Assembly: GCF_018130825.1 (NCBI RefSeq)
Contig: NZ_JAFCJS010000009.1
Span: forward strand, 1 to 64,000
Reading direction: 5' to 3'
Origin: Bradyrhizobium liaoningense
Lineage (GTDB): Bacteria; Pseudomonadota; Alphaproteobacteria; Rhizobiales; Xanthobacteraceae
DNA length: 64,000 nucleotides
Below, piece by piece: positions 1-8,370 of the stretch. How positions within the stretch are numbered: the stretch's first letter is position 1; every line of letters begins with the position of its first letter. The notes beneath the pieces were generated by a model that saw only the letters and a program-made list of their open reading frames with translations, was not told where the DNA came from and searched no databases. Made by a program: the position numbers and the translations under genes.

Positions 1-515
1 GTGCCGACGACGACGCGATCGGGAAACTTGAAGTCGCGGATCGCCGCGCCCTCGCGCAGGAATTCGGGGTTGGAGGCGACCACGACGTCGGCCTTTGGAT
101 TGGTCTCGCGGATGATGCGCTCGACCTCGTCGCCGGTGCCCACGGGCACGGTCGACTTCGTCACCACGACGGTGAAGCCTTGAAGCGACTGCGCGATCTC
201 TTTCGCGGCGGCGTAGACGTAGGACAGATCGGCGTGACCGTCGCCGCGGCGCGAGGGCGTGCCGACCGCGATGAACACGGCGTCGGCATCGGCGACCGGC
301 TTGGACAGATCAGTGGTGAAGTCGAGCCGCTTGGCCTTGACGTTGGTTGCGACCAGCTCGTCGAGGCCGGGCTCGTAGATCGGGATCTCGCCGCGGTGCA
401 GGGCCGCGATCTTCTTCTCGTCCTTGTCGACGCAGGTGACGTCGTGACCGAAATCCGCAAAGCAGGCTCCGGACACCAGTCCCACATAGCCCGTTCCGAT
501 CATCGCGATTCGCAT
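1..515 (-). CDS. ugd: UDP-glucose 6-dehydrogenase, N-terminal part (runs off the left edge)
   Basis: The minus-strand frame starting with ATG at 513-515 encodes MRIAMIGTGYVGLVSGACFA, the Rossmann NAD-binding motif of the UDP-glucose/GDP-mannose dehydrogenase family. It continues through the family segments IYEPGLDELV, FIAVGTPS and TKSTVPVGTGDEV, and TNPKADVVVASNPEFLREG close to the window edge. The enzyme oxidises UDP-glucose to UDP-glucuronate in two NAD-dependent steps, feeding exopolysaccharide and lipopolysaccharide synthesis in the cytoplasm. About 171 codons are visible. The central and C-terminal domains, including the active-site cysteine, lie outside. The gene is transcribed away from the acyltransferase at 709. 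UDP-glucose specificity over UDP-ManNAc is inferred from motif similarity only. Confidence 0.92.
   Translation of the reverse strand, partial: MRIAMIGTGYVGLVSGACFADFGHDVTCVDKDEKKIAALHRGEIPIYEPGLDELVATNVKAKRLDFTTDLSKPVADADAVFIAVGTPSRRGDGHADLSYVYAAAKEIAQSLQGFTVVVTKSTVPVGTGDEVERIIRETNPKADVVVASNPEFLREGAAIRDFKFPDRVVVG
19..20. other. left window boundary inside the UDP-glucose dehydrogenase gene
   Basis: The minus-strand frame is open to base 1, so the gene continues to the left of the window. Nothing else is present between base 1 and 515. Confidence 0.8.
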
Positions 516-708
516 GAAAAACCCTGTTTTGGCTTGGTTAACGAAACCCCAATGCGGAGCGGTTTAGCATTTTCCGGCAGTGAGGGAACAGTCCGCGCGC
601 AAAAACCGGCACGCGAATTGAACCGGTAAAGAAGTCGGAAACCGCAAGGCCCCAAACTGCCCCGCGGCCGCACAAGGCCGGGCGGAACACGCCCCGAAAA
701 GGGACACC

Positions 709-1776
709 ATGGCTTCATCAGGCACCATCGCAGCACACGGGCTTTCCCAGGCCCCGGCTGCCGCGCGTGTCGACTGGGTCGACTATGCCAAGGGCATCTG
801 CATCGTCATGGTCGTGATGATGCATTCGGTGCTGGGGGTCGAGCTCGCCGCCGGCGAGACCGGTTTCATGCATGTCGCCGTGGCCTTCGCAAAGCCGTTC
901 CGGATGCCGGATTTCTTCCTGATTTCGGGCCTGTTCCTGCCGCTCGTGATCGACCGCGACTGGCGTACCTATCTCGACCGCAAGGTGATGCATTTCGCCT
1001 ATTTCTATGTCGTCTGGGTGACAATCCAGTTCGGCTTCAAGGCGCCTGCGTTTGCCGCGGAGACGAGCTGGCGCGACGTGGGCCTCCTGTATCTCGAATC
1101 CTTCATCGAACCGTTCGGCACGCTGTGGTTCATCTATCTGCTGCCGGTCTTCTTCGTCGTCACAAAACTGACACGCAAGATTCCCTCGCTCGCGATCTGG
1201 CTCGTCGCGGCAGCGCTGGAGACGGCGCGCATCTCGACCGGCTGGACCGCGATCGACGAGTTCTGCGCGCGCTTCGTCTATTTCTATTCGGGCTACCTGT
1301 TCGCACCTTACGTGTTCGCGCTGTCGGATCGTGCACGCAGTCATCCCGCGCTGGCACTCGCGGCGCTTGCGGTCTGGGCGCTGGTCAATGCCGGCCTCGT
1401 CGCGATTGGCGCCAGCGAATGGAAGATCGTGTCGCTCGTGCTCGGCTTCGCCGGCGCCTGCGCCATCATCACGACCGGCACGCTGCTCGCGCGCGCACAT
1501 TGGCTGAACTTCTTCCGCTTCTGCGGCGAGCATTCGATCGTGATCTATCTCGCCTTCTTCCTGCCGATGGCGGCGACACGAACCCTGCTACTCCGCACCG
1601 GCATCATCCCCGATATCGGTACGGTGTCGCTGATCGTCACCGTCGCCGGCGTGATCGGCGCGCTCGCGATCTGGCAGGTTGCCTTGCGGCTTGGCGGCAA
1701 TTTCCTATTCGAGCGGCCCGATGCGTTCTGGATCGCGCCGAAGAAGGCTGGCGCGCGGTTGCAGGCGGCCGAGTAG
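709..1776 (+). CDS. acyltransferase 3 family integral membrane protein
   Basis: A 355-residue polytopic membrane protein. The N-terminal RVDWVDYAKGICIVMVVMMH followed by PFRMPDFFLISGLFLP is the signature of acyltransferase-3 proteins (OafA/OpgC/ExoZ type), where an early Asp-Tyr-Lys-Gly segment and a histidine on the first helix are conserved. About ten hydrophobic segments follow. Family members transfer acetyl, succinyl or similar groups to cell-surface polysaccharides, periplasmic glucans or lipids. The acceptor here cannot be read from sequence. An AAAGGGA ribosome site lies about 6 bases before the ATG. It is divergent from the UDP-glucose dehydrogenase gene, which fits a surface polysaccharide role, but that is inference. 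Confidence 0.85.
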   Translation: MASSGTIAAHGLSQAPAAARVDWVDYAKGICIVMVVMMHSVLGVELAAGETGFMHVAVAFAKPFRMPDFFLISGLFLPLVIDRDWRTYLDRKVMHFAYFYVVWVTIQFGFKAPAFAAETSWRDVGLLYLESFIEPFGTLWFIYLLPVFFVVTKLTRKIPSLAIWLVAAALETARISTGWTAIDEFCARFVYFYSGYLFAPYVFALSDRARSHPALALAALAVWALVNAGLVAIGASEWKIVSLVLGFAGACAIITTGTLLARAHWLNFFRFCGEHSIVIYLAFFLPMAATRTLLLRTGIIPDIGTVSLIVTVAGVIGALAIWQVALRLGGNFLFERPDAFWIAPKKAGARLQAAE

Positions 1777-1790
1777 CTGCACTCTCGGTG

Positions 1791-1892
1791 TCGTCGCCCC
1801 GCTTGACCGGGCGACCCAGTACGCCGAGACGTCAGTGATTGAGCCGAGAAGCCGCGACGTACTGGATTCCCCGCTTTCGGGGGAATGACAGC
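1791..1892. repeat. intergenic inverted-repeat element (two small hairpins)
   Basis: Between the acyltransferase and polA, two GC-rich hairpin arms face each other. The left arm ends in CCAGTACG (1815-1822) and the right begins CGTACTGG (1857-1864), and the right arm then forms its own stem with CCCCGCTTTCGGGGG. This is the look of the REP/BIME-type intergenic elements common in slow-growing rhizobia. No gene is seen in it. Confidence 0.6.
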
Positions 1893-1991
1893 GGGGGATG
1901 CGGGAAACGACTGTGGGGATAGCGGCGCCCGTGGGCCAAAAATCCCCCTCCCAAGGCTGTCAAACGCCGCAAAAATTCATACATTGCGGCC

Positions 1992-4900
1992 ATGCCAAAA
2001 ACATCCCCGAAGACCTCCGCCAAAGCTGACACCAAGGCCGCGCCAAAGGCTGCCGCCGACACCAAGGCCGCCGCTGCGACAGCTGCTGCCAAACCGGTCG
2101 CGGCGAAGGCAGCGGGCAAGGGCGACCATATCTTCCTGGTCGATGGTTCCGGCTACATCTTCCGCGCCTACCACGCGCTGCCGCCGCTGAACCGCAAGTC
2201 CGACGGACTTCAGGTCAATGCCGTGCTCGGCTTCTGCAACATGCTGTGGAAGCTGCTGCGCGACATGCCGGAGGCCGACCGGCCGACGCATCTGGCGATC
2301 ATCTTCGACAAGTCGGAAATCACCTTCCGCAACAAGATCTATCCCGAGTACAAGGCGCACCGTCCGCCGGCGCCGGATGACCTGATCCCGCAATTCGCTT
2401 TGATCCGCGAAGCTGTGCGGGCCTTCGACCTGCCCTGCCTGGAACAGGTGGGCTTCGAAGCCGACGATCTCATTGCGACCTACGCGCGGCAGGCGTCCGC
2501 GCGCGGCGCCACCACGACCATCGTGTCCTCCGACAAGGATCTGATGCAGCTCGTGAACGACAAGATCATGATGTACGACACCATGAAGGATCGCCGCATC
2601 GGCATTCCCGAGGTGATCGAGAAATTCGGCGTACCGCCGGAGAAGGTGGTGGAAGTGCAGGCGCTCGCCGGCGACTCCACCGATAACGTTCCCGGCGTGC
2701 CCGGCATCGGCATCAAGACCGCGGCGCAGCTGATCACCGAATATGGCGACCTCGAACAGCTTCTGTTCCGCGCCACCGAGATCAAGCAGCCGAAGCGGCG
2801 CGAGGCATTGCTCGAGAACGCCGAGAAGGCGCGCATCTCGCGGCAGCTCGTGCTGCTCGACGACAAGGTCGAGCTGGAGGTGCCGCTGGACGACCTCGCG
2901 GTCCACGAGCCGGATGCACGCAAGCTGATCGCGTTCCTGAAGGCGATGGAATTCACCACGCTGACGCGGCGCGTTGCCGAGTATTCGCAGATCGATCCTT
3001 CCAATGTCGACGCAGATCCCGGCTACGCGAGCGGCGCCAGTGTCTTCTCGCCGCTGCCGCCCTCGGACGTCGTGCCGGCGCCAGGCGCTGGCGCGGCACC
3101 GCAGGCCCGGCCGAACGAGGCCAACAAATCAGCGGGCAAGGAGGACAAGGCCGCGAGCCCCAAGGGCGCACCGATCTCGCTCGCTGCTGCGCGCGAGGAG
3201 GCGCTGCGCAAGCTGCCGGTCGAGCGAGCCAAGTACCAGGCGATCAAGTCGCTGAAGGAGCTCAACGCCTTCATTGCGCGCATCCATGACACCGGCCATG
3301 TCGCGATCGAACTTCGAGGAAACTCGATCGATCCGATGCAGGCCGATCTCTGCGGCATCGCGCTGGCGCTGGCGCCGAACGAGGCCTGCTATGTGCCGCT
3401 CGCGCACAAGCAGTCCGGCGGCGGTGGCGGCCTGTTCGACGCCGGTCTTGCGCCCGACCAGGTCAAGCATACCGACGCCATAGAGGCGCTGCGGCCGGTG
3501 CTGGAATCGGCAGGCATTCTCAAGATCGGCTTTGACGTCAAATTCACCGCCGTGATGCTGGCGCAGCATGGCATCACCCTGCGCAACATCGACGATGCGC
3601 TCCTGATCTCCTACGTGCTCGACGCCGGACGCGGCTCGCACGCGCTGGAATCGCTGTCCGAGCGCTGGTTCGGCCACGCCATGCTCAAGGAAAGCGAGCT
3701 GCTCGGCAGCGGCAAGGGCAAGATCACCTTCGACCAGGTGCCCATCGACAAGGCCGCGCCGCTGTCGGCGGAAGGCGCCGACATCGCCCTCCGGGTCTGG
3801 CGCGTGCTGAAGCCGCGCCTCGTCGCCGAGCACATGGCGACGGTCTACGAGACGCTGGAGCGGCCGCTGGTGTCGGTGCTCGCACGGATGGAACGGCGCG
3901 GCATCTCGATCGACCGCCAGGTGCTGTCACGTCTTTCCGGCGACTTCGCCCAGACCGCCGCGCGGGTCGAAGCCGAGATCCAGGAGATCGCGGGCGAGCC
4001 CGTCAATGTCGGCAGCCCCAAACAGATCGGCGACATCCTGTTCGGCAAGATGGGACTATCAGGCGGCACCAAGACCAAGACCGGTGCGTGGTCCACCACC
4101 GCACAGGTGCTGGATGATCTCGCCGAGCAAGGCCACGACTTCCCGAAGAAGATTTTGGAATGGCGCCAGGTCTCCAAGCTGAAATCAACCTACACCGACG
4201 CGCTGCCGACCTATGTCAACCCGCAGACGCATCGCGTGCACACGACCTACGCGCTGGCCGCGACCACGACGGGCCGGCTGTCGTCGAACGAGCCTAACCT
4301 GCAGAACATTCCGGTGCGCACCGAGGACGGCCGCAAGATCCGCCGCGCCTTCATCGCGACATCAGGACACAAGCTGGTCTCCGCCGACTATTCGCAGATC
4401 GAGCTGCGCCTGCTCGCCGAGATCGCCGACATTCCGGTGCTGAAGCAGGCGTTTCGCGACGGGCTCGACATTCACGCGATGACCGCCTCGGAAATGTTCG
4501 GCGTGCCGATCAAGGGCATGCCGAGCGAGATCCGCCGCCGGGCGAAGGCGATCAATTTCGGCATCATCTACGGCATCTCGGCGTTCGGCCTCGCCAACCA
4601 GCTCGGCATCGCGCGCGAAGAGGCGTCCGCCTACATCAAGAAATATTTCGAACGCTTCCCCGGCATCCGCGCCTACATGGACGAGACGCGCGATTTCTGC
4701 CGGAGCCACGGCTATGTCACCACGCTGTTCGGCCGCAAGTGCCACTATCCTGATATCAAGGCCTCGAATGCCTCGGTGCGCGCCTTCAACGAGCGGGCCG
4801 CGATCAACGCCCGCCTCCAGGGCACCGCCGCCGACATCATCCGCCGCGCGATGACGCGGGTGGAGGACGCACTGGCCGAGAAGAAACTCTCGGCGCAGAT

Positions 4901-5072
4901 GCTGCTCCAGGTGCATGACGAACTGATCTTCGAGGTGCCGGACGCCGAGGTCGAGGCGACGCTCCCCGTCGTGCAGAAGGTCATGCAGGACGCGCCGTTC
5001 CCGGCCGTGTTGCTGTCAGTGCCACTGCATGTCGACGCCCGCGCGGCGAACAATTGGGACGAGGCGCATTGA
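1992..5072 (+). CDS. polA: DNA polymerase I with apparently inactive 3'-5' exonuclease domain
   Basis: A 1026-residue family A polymerase for Okazaki fragment maturation and repair. A Lys/Ala-rich tail (residues 1-45) precedes the 5' nuclease domain (about 46-330; FEADDLIATYA, SSDKDLMQLV, GDSTDNVPGVPGIGIKTA). A linker leads to the 3'-5' exonuclease fold (about 415-620). The polymerase domain follows, with motif A SADYSQIELRLLAEIAD, motif B RRRAKAINFGIIYG and motif C LLQVHDELIF intact. In the exonuclease fold the metal ligands are replaced. Where E. coli has D355 and E357 there are E440 and R442, D424 is T519, Y497 is L591 and D501 is G595 (alignment by eye). Polymerase and flap nuclease activities should remain, while proofreading is probably lost. 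A clear terminator follows at 5111. Confidence 0.97.
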   Translation: MPKTSPKTSAKADTKAAPKAAADTKAAAATAAAKPVAAKAAGKGDHIFLVDGSGYIFRAYHALPPLNRKSDGLQVNAVLGFCNMLWKLLRDMPEADRPTHLAIIFDKSEITFRNKIYPEYKAHRPPAPDDLIPQFALIREAVRAFDLPCLEQVGFEADDLIATYARQASARGATTTIVSSDKDLMQLVNDKIMMYDTMKDRRIGIPEVIEKFGVPPEKVVEVQALAGDSTDNVPGVPGIGIKTAAQLITEYGDLEQLLFRATEIKQPKRREALLENAEKARISRQLVLLDDKVELEVPLDDLAVHEPDARKLIAFLKAMEFTTLTRRVAEYSQIDPSNVDADPGYASGASVFSPLPPSDVVPAPGAGAAPQARPNEANKSAGKEDKAASPKGAPISLAAAREEALRKLPVERAKYQAIKSLKELNAFIARIHDTGHVAIELRGNSIDPMQADLCGIALALAPNEACYVPLAHKQSGGGGGLFDAGLAPDQVKHTDAIEALRPVLESAGILKIGFDVKFTAVMLAQHGITLRNIDDALLISYVLDAGRGSHALESLSERWFGHAMLKESELLGSGKGKITFDQVPIDKAAPLSAEGADIALRVWRVLKPRLVAEHMATVYETLERPLVSVLARMERRGISIDRQVLSRLSGDFAQTAARVEAEIQEIAGEPVNVGSPKQIGDILFGKMGLSGGTKTKTGAWSTTAQVLDDLAEQGHDFPKKILEWRQVSKLKSTYTDALPTYVNPQTHRVHTTYALAATTTGRLSSNEPNLQNIPVRTEDGRKIRRAFIATSGHKLVSADYSQIELRLLAEIADIPVLKQAFRDGLDIHAMTASEMFGVPIKGMPSEIRRRAKAINFGIIYGISAFGLANQLGIAREEASAYIKKYFERFPGIRAYMDETRDFCRSHGYVTTLFGRKCHYPDIKASNASVRAFNERAAINARLQGTAADIIRRAMTRVEDALAEKKLSAQMLLQVHDELIFEVPDAEVEATLPVVQKVMQDAPFPAVLLSVPLHVDARAANNWDEAH

Positions 5073-5110
5073 TTTTGTTGGCAGAATTTTTTCCTCCCCT
5101 CTTTTTTGAC

Positions 5111-5146
5111 TTCCCCGCAAGAAATAATGCGGGGAATTTTCATTTT
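5111..5146 (+). terminator. rho-independent terminator of polA
   Basis: TTCCCCGCA (5111-5119) pairs perfectly with TGCGGGGAA (5128-5136) across an 8-base loop and is followed by TTTTCATTTT. It sits 39 bases after the polA stop, so it separates polA from the next gene. Confidence 0.85.
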
Positions 5147-5161
5147 ATTGAGGGGAAATTT

Positions 5162-5189
5162 TTGACGAATGCGGGGAACCGGGTAGATA
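5162..5189 (+). promoter_or_regulatory. probable sigma-70 promoter of the DndB-like gene
   Basis: TTGACG at 5162-5167 and TAGATA at 5184-5189 are separated by 16 bases, close to the housekeeping consensus. The region is AT-richer than the surroundings and lies between the polA terminator and the DndB-like gene. The predicted start of transcription would fall near 5196, at the left arm of the inverted repeat at 5195-5231. Prediction from sequence only. Confidence 0.5.
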
Positions 5190-5194
5190 TAGGT

Positions 5195-5231
5195 CGACCC
5201 CGGAATCGGCGCTAACCAGACCCCGGGGTCG
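5195..5231. promoter_or_regulatory. 9-bp perfect inverted repeat at the presumed transcription start (possible operator)
   Basis: CGACCCCGG (5195-5203) and CCGGGGTCG (5223-5231) form a perfect inverted repeat with a 19-base spacer, immediately downstream of the predicted -10 box and about 30 bases before the start codon at 5262. It could be a repressor operator, possibly autoregulatory, or a 5'-UTR hairpin. There is no U-run, so a terminator is unlikely. Confidence 0.45.
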
Positions 5232-5261
5232 CTCTGTCAACAACCCGGAAGGCTAAATCCC

Positions 5262-6512
5262 ATGGTTATCGACATCCTAAACCTTAAGACCCCTGTTCCG
5301 TGCATTCAAGGCACCTTCGGCAGCCGGCTCGTCACGTACACGACACAGGCCTCGCCGAAGCAGATCATGAACCTTCTTGGCCATGATCCGAGGAGCAAGA
5401 ATTGGAAGCGTCTCCCCGACGATCTTCGGCAAATCTACGAATATCTGCAGCGAAAAACTGACAAGAATCGTCGAGAAAGTGTCGCTGCTTATATCGAAGA
5501 GCGCCTCGGACCTGACAGCATTGCTGTTGGTGCGTTCCCTGCGATTTCGATCGCGTTTCAGCAACCAATCGAATTCAAGCCGTATGGACAGCCCATTCAG
5601 TCAGCGGTAGGCGACTTGATGGTCGATATCTCTCCGTCCGCGATCCGCGTTCTAATTGATGGCTTAGGGCGCGTGACGGGCGCCTTGGATGTCGCCGAGG
5701 AAGGGAATGAGTCGCTATTGGATCGTTTTCAGTTTCCTATCACAATCTACGCGCCTAGCCCTGGCACCAAGGCACTTTCGTGGAAGGAGATGGGTCAACT
5801 CTTTCACGACTTTAATTTCCGCGTGCAGCCGGTCTCGAAACAGTTGGCCATCGCGCTTGATACTAGCGATATCTACATCGCCCTCGCTGGAAAACTTGCT
5901 GAGTGCCCAGTCATTGCAAACAACGGTGGCGTTGCGGAGCGTTCGGCTAGCTTGGGAAGCAAGAGTACCAACTTGGTTGTTCAAACCTTGCTTGTGCGTA
6001 CGGTTCGTGGTGCCTGCGAGGGACGGAAGTTTCAGGAGTCAGACATGGCTTCTGTTGACGAGCCCAATCTTACAAAGGATACTTTTAACGGCTTGCTTTC
6101 GTCGGTCGATACGTTCTTCAGTCGCCTCGCCAATAAGATGGGAGTTGATCGATTTACCGATCGTCAGAGTTTGCACCTGACATCTCCTGGATGGCAGGCG
6201 CTCGGCGTTCTCCATCATGATATCGTGTTCAAGCTAAAACTTGACGCCGTTGAGCAGTCCAAAGTCATTGATCGGATCGCCGCGATTGACTGGAGTCGGT
6301 TTAATCCGGATTGGCTAAGCTTCGGTATTGGTCACCCCGAGATTGATAAAAAAACAGGTTCGCCGATTGTCGATAGCAGTGGCCGTCAGAAGGTCGCCCT
6401 GACTGGGGCCGGACGCACAAACACGCAGAAGCTTCTCGACTACATGAGAGAAAAGGCCAGTATCGCAGACCGCCTCAAACCATACTCGCTCGAAGAGGCC
6501 GAAGCTGCGTGA
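5262..6512 (+). CDS. orphan DndB-like (DGQHR-domain) protein
   Basis: A 416-residue protein without signal peptide or membrane segment. Residues about 120-215 carry a DGQHR-like core: VLIDGLGRVTGAL (the usual DGQHR reads DGLGR), then LFHDFNFRVQPVSKQLAIAL, matching the 'diN...kpvs' segment of the DndB family. The C-terminus has IDWSRFNPDW and a final Asn-containing helix as in DndB. DndB proteins are DNA-binding regulators linked to phosphorothioate DNA modification, and relatives also occur in phages and defence islands. No dndACDE genes lie nearby, so the role here is unknown. The reading frame is visibly AT-richer than its neighbours and uses many A/T-ending codons, which suggests horizontal acquisition. 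GGAAGG about 9 bases upstream supports the ATG. It has its own promoter and terminator. Confidence 0.75.
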   Translation: MVIDILNLKTPVPCIQGTFGSRLVTYTTQASPKQIMNLLGHDPRSKNWKRLPDDLRQIYEYLQRKTDKNRRESVAAYIEERLGPDSIAVGAFPAISIAFQQPIEFKPYGQPIQSAVGDLMVDISPSAIRVLIDGLGRVTGALDVAEEGNESLLDRFQFPITIYAPSPGTKALSWKEMGQLFHDFNFRVQPVSKQLAIALDTSDIYIALAGKLAECPVIANNGGVAERSASLGSKSTNLVVQTLLVRTVRGACEGRKFQESDMASVDEPNLTKDTFNGLLSSVDTFFSRLANKMGVDRFTDRQSLHLTSPGWQALGVLHHDIVFKLKLDAVEQSKVIDRIAAIDWSRFNPDWLSFGIGHPEIDKKTGSPIVDSSGRQKVALTGAGRTNTQKLLDYMREKASIADRLKPYSLEEAEAA

Positions 6513-6523
6513 ACTTTGAGATT

Positions 6524-6553
6524 GAACCGGGGGCCGTCGCCCCCGGTTCTTCT
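6524..6553 (+). terminator. rho-independent terminator of the DndB-like gene
   Basis: GAACCGGGGG (6524-6533) pairs perfectly with CCCCCGGTTC (6540-6549) over a 6-base loop, followed by a short T-rich run, 11 bases after the stop codon. Confidence 0.85.
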
Positions 6554-6700
6554 ATGGTCAAGGACAGAGCAATTATCATGACCATGAACGGCCCTGTTCA
6601 GGGGCGAGTGAATTGCTCTCAGTACAATTAACAAAATGCATCGTCATACGATGCCTACTAAAAAGGGGCGTGTCCCCAACTTGCCCGCACCGGTTCGCCC

Positions 6701-7336
6701 ATGCCCCACACCCCCGCCCTGCTCGGCTTCGCCCTCGTCTGCCTCGGTCTCGTGCTCACGCCGGGGCCGAACATGATCTACCTGATCTCGCGCTCGATCA
6801 CGCAGGGCCCAGTGGCCGGCATCGTCTCGCTCGGCGGCGTGGCGCTGGGCTTCGTGTTCTACATGCTGTGCGCGGCGTTCGGCATCACGGCGCTGCTGCT
6901 CGCCATTCCCTTTGCCTATGACGCGCTGCGCTTTGCCGGCGCCGGCTACCTGCTCTGGCTCGCTTGGCAGGCGGTGAAGCCGGGCGGGCGCTCGCCGTTC
7001 CAGGTGAAGAAGCTCGCCATCGACAGCCCGCGCAAATTGTTCGCGATGGGCTTCGTCACCAATCTGCTCAATCCGAAGATCGCGATGCTGTATCTGGCGC
7101 TGCTGCCGCAGTTCATCGATCCCACAGCCGGCAGCGTGCTGACGCAGTCGGTGGTGCTGGGCGCGATCCAGATCGCGATCAGCGTCAGCGTCAATGCGAT
7201 GATCGCGCTCGCGGCGGGATCGATCGCGCTGTTCCTGGCGAGCCGGCCGAGCTGGATGCTGGTGCAGCGCTGGCTGATGGGCACGGTGCTGGCCGGGCTC
7301 GCGGTGCGGATGGCGGTGGAAGCGAAGAAGGTGTGA
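6701..7336 (+). CDS. LysE/RhtB family amino-acid exporter
   Basis: A 211-residue inner-membrane protein with about six hydrophobic segments. The conserved LysE/RhtB signature LTPGPNMIYLISRSITQG lies at residues about 20-37, and FVTNLLNPKIAMLYLALLPQFID in the middle is the second family hallmark. Proteins of this family export amino acids or derivatives such as homoserine, threonine or lysine. The substrate cannot be assigned. Length is typical for the family. It is monocistronic, following the islet at 5.1-6.6 kb and converging on the GST gene, with a large inverted repeat between them. No regulator is adjacent. Confidence 0.9.
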   Translation: MPHTPALLGFALVCLGLVLTPGPNMIYLISRSITQGPVAGIVSLGGVALGFVFYMLCAAFGITALLLAIPFAYDALRFAGAGYLLWLAWQAVKPGGRSPFQVKKLAIDSPRKLFAMGFVTNLLNPKIAMLYLALLPQFIDPTAGSVLTQSVVLGAIQIAISVSVNAMIALAAGSIALFLASRPSWMLVQRWLMGTVLAGLAVRMAVEAKKV

Positions 7337-7346
7337 GGCCATCTTC

Positions 7347-7530
7347 ACCCTCCCCTGGAGGGGTCCGAGACGAGCGCAGCTCGCTCGTGGGTCGGCACGC
7401 GATCGAGCAAAGCGAGATTGCGTGACGGGGTGGGGTGAAGGTCCCTCCCCGTCCAACAGTGTTCGTGCGGAGAGATCACCCCACCCCGCTCGCGCTACGC
7501 GCGAACGACCCTCCCCCTCCAGGGGAGGGT
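7347..7530. repeat. 184-bp inverted-repeat element between convergent genes
   Basis: ACCCTCCCCTGGAGGGG (7347-7363) is perfectly complementary to 7514-7530, and both arms continue as GC-rich imperfect pairing. The element fills the space between the convergent LysE and GST genes and may act as a bidirectional transcription stop. It looks like a REP/BIME-type element. A short related stretch, CATCTTCACCTCCCTGGAG, occurs near 63270. Confidence 0.6.
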
Positions 7531-7540
7531 AAGCAGCGCA

Positions 7541-8167
7541 TCAATCCAGCTTCGCCTCCACCCCGCGCTTCACGCCCGGCCGGGCCATCAGGGCCTCGTA
7601 CCAGCGCTTGACGTTGGGGAAGTCGGCCAGCTCAACCTTGTGGCGAGGGTGGCGCCAGGCCCAGCCCAAAATGGCAAAATCGGCAACCGAGAGGTCGCCG
7701 GCGACGAAGTCGCGGCCGTCCAGCCGGCGGTCGAGCACGCCGTAGAGCCGGCGGGTCTCGGCCATGTAGCGCTTCAGGCCATAGGCGCGGTCCTGCTCGT
7801 TCTCGAGCGCGATGAAATGATGCACCTGGCCGGGCATCGGGCCGAAGCCGCCCATCTGCCACATCAGCCATTCATAGACCGGGATGCGCGCGGAAAGCGA
7901 TTTCGGCAGGAATTTGCCGGTCTTTTCACCGAGATAGAGCAGGATCGCGCCCGACTCGAAGATGCTGACGGGCTTGCCGTCGGGACCCTCGGGGTCGACG
8001 ATGGCGGGAATCTTGTTGTTGGGCGAGAGCTTGAGGAACTCCGGCGCCATCTGCTCGCCCTTGCCGATGTTCACCGGGATCACCTTGTAGGGCAGCCCCA
8101 TCTCCTCCAGCGCGACCGAGATTTTCCGGCCGTTCGGCGTATTCCAGGTGTGGAGCTCGATGGTCAT
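7541..8167 (-). CDS. glutathione S-transferase family protein (YghU/Ure2p-like)
   Basis: A 208-residue soluble protein with an N-terminal thioredoxin-fold domain (about 1-85) starting IELHTWNTPNGRKISVALEE, the pattern of the Nu/YfcG-YghU class, where TPNG replaces the classical catalytic Tyr/Ser. The cis-proline segment NNKIPAIVD and the glutathione-binding FESGAILLYL follow, then an all-helical C-terminal domain with FGPMPGQ and LSVADFAILGW. Relatives act as disulfide-bond reductases using two glutathiones. The actual substrate is unknown. The gene is divergent from pyrE, with about 200 bases between them. Confidence 0.9.
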   Translation of the reverse strand: MTIELHTWNTPNGRKISVALEEMGLPYKVIPVNIGKGEQMAPEFLKLSPNNKIPAIVDPEGPDGKPVSIFESGAILLYLGEKTGKFLPKSLSARIPVYEWLMWQMGGFGPMPGQVHHFIALENEQDRAYGLKRYMAETRRLYGVLDRRLDGRDFVAGDLSVADFAILGWAWRHPRHKVELADFPNVKRWYEALMARPGVKRGVEAKLD

Positions 8168-8370
8168 GTGGCTGTTCCTTCCCGCATTGCTGGCATCCCA
8201 CTAACCCAGGACATCGCGGTCTTTCAACCAGCGGTCGGGCATGGTGGCTGTCCGATCGCCGCGGGCGATGCCCTGTTGACGGTGGTCTTGCGGGCCCTGC
8301 CCCCACTGGAATGTCGCGGCCGTCGCGGATAAATTCCGCCTCCTCCAAAAACGCTGTTCGAGGGACCGCC

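Noticed and set aside
8311..8370. ATG at 8311 as the pyrE start
   Set aside because: No ribosome site, and the added 20 residues do not resemble PyrE; GTG 8371 has GAGGGA upstream.
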